Position numbers and translations under genes: made by a program. Below the pieces are notes generated by a model. That model was given only the letters and a program-made list of their open reading frames with translations, did not search any database and was not told where the DNA came from. Below are positions 63,692 through 64,000 of a stretch of DNA of 64,000 nt, in pieces (positions within the stretch are counted from its first letter, which is position 1; each line of letters opens with the position of its first letter). This DNA is from Bacillota bacterium. Its GTDB lineage: Bacteria; Bacillota; Clostridia; Christensenellales; SZUA-584. The stretch is taken from positions 1 to 64,000 of the forward strand of contig JAEYPS010000010.1 of the NCBI GenBank assembly GCA_023410475.1. Direction: 5' to 3'.

Positions 63692-63883
63692 GCACCGCCT
63701 TTCTTAAGATACCCAAAAGCTATTGATCTTTGGGCTTGCAGCGGTGTGCACCATTTAGCTTGCGTTATGGTATGCACGCCGCTTGTGTGTTGCATGTCTT
63801 CGTTTAGGGTCTGCGTCCACGCATACCACCTCCGTAAAATGTTGTGTGTATTTCGAGAGCCAAATTTCATGCGCTCAAAACCT
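63692..63883 (-). promoter_or_regulatory. Structured corA leader
   Basis: Two hairpins lie between the upstream ORF and corA. GGCGTGCATACCAT/ATGGTGCACACC (63743-63780, two-base bulge) and CCCAAA/TTTGGG (63712-63734) are the stems. The GCATACC of the first (63769-63775) is also perfectly complementary to GGTATGC at the upstream ORF's start (63821-63827), so two exclusive folds exist. No intrinsic terminator or M-box seen, so control would act on translation or by Rho. Confidence 0.55.
63804..63824 (-). CDS. Putative leader peptide Met-Arg-Gly-Arg-Arg-Pro
   Basis: ATG CGT GGA CGC AGA CCC TAA with GGAGG four bases upstream. The short, Arg- and Pro-rich peptide stands 118 bases before corA. A longer 62-codon frame (63682-63870) also opens here and ends ATGA-coupled to corA, but its ATG has almost no 5' leader and no ribosome site. 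Confidence 0.45.
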   Translation of the reverse strand: MRGRRP

Positions 63884-63889
63884 TAGTTA

Positions 63890-63917
63890 ATTATAGCACG
63901 TGAATAAAATAAATCAA
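63890..63917 (-). promoter_or_regulatory. corA promoter
   Basis: Minus-strand TTGATT, 16 bases, TATAAT with a TG one base before the -10. Transcription should start near 63883. Confidence 0.7.
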
Positions 63918-63960
63918 CAAAAGATGCGGGCGCGCAAATTCTTAAAACCGTCATGTATAT

Positions 63961-63989
63961 TTGACACGCGTTATGGCCAGATTTATAAT
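63961..63989 (+). promoter_or_regulatory. Consensus promoter for a gene beyond the window
   Basis: Perfect TTGACA, 17 bases, perfect TATAAT, pointing out of the right edge. Divergent from corA. Confidence 0.8.
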
Positions 63990-64000
63990 TATAGAGCGGC

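Overview
The window looks like a spore-forming, anaerobic Clostridia chromosome (Firmicutes). The grounds are a gerA-type germinant receptor operon, a nine-gene V-type ATPase operon, an A-type flavoprotein of the oxygen-scavenging kind, a split IspD/IspF fusion, strong AGGAGG-type ribosome binding sites and consensus sigma-A promoters. Core genes are moderately GC-rich with heavy use of ATA isoleucine codons. Several patches are clearly more AT-rich (about 0.2-2.8 kb, 16.3-17.7 kb, 35.7-36.9 kb, the 3' parts of the lipoprotein genes at 48-50.5 kb, 57.7-58.7 kb) and look acquired. Nothing was searched against databases; assignments rest on motifs read by eye.

Layout. 0-3 kb: the 3' end of an rRNA operon (complete 5S rRNA and terminator), then a two-gene adenine-methyltransferase plus OLD-like ATPase/TOPRIM module, closed by a 5'-truncated second 5S copy. 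3-11.4 kb: a membrane LuxR regulator, mgtE, an uncharacterised gene with no normal start codon, fprA, an MltG-like lipoprotein, an XRE regulator and a CBS protein. 11.4-15.2 kb: a self-regulated ABC exporter/TetR operon. 15.3-20.1 kb: PhzF, DUF4238, a methyltransferase behind a leader-peptide/terminator region, YbaK, a lipoprotein and a GNAT enzyme. 20.2-24.2 kb: gerA operon. 24.4-26.8 kb: a second ABC/TetR operon with a double operator. 27-30 kb: an AraC-like sensor without a DNA-binding domain and an FtsX/LolD-type transporter. 30.1-31.5 kb: an IS110/IS1111-family element with a strongly structured non-coding end. 31.7-36.9 kb: ald, a DUF4424 exported protein, a QueG-like Fe-S protein and small unknowns.

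36.9-45.6 kb: V-ATPase genes in the order G-I-K-E-C-F-A-B-D, whose K subunit carries the residues associated with Na+ binding. 45.7-53.8 kb: upp, rpiB, an amino-acid-kinase protein, three tandem paralogous lipoproteins (the third with a frameshifted tail), a membrane protein, recF and a ZIP transporter. 54.2-64 kb: DUF4375, queT, leuS, an unknown, ispDF with an S4 protein, a SIMPL protein behind two palindromic operators, then a corA-fmdB-radC-GNAT gene run. corA has a roughly 190-nt leader with a six-codon ORF.

Functional threads: ion homeostasis (MgtE, CorA, ZIP, probable Na+ V-ATPase), drug or peptide export under TetR control, spore germination, and RNA-based control regions upstream of a methyltransferase and corA. 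The best candidates for undescribed biology are the rRNA-linked methyltransferase/ATPase module, the methyltransferase attenuator, the IS element's structured RNA and the corA leader.
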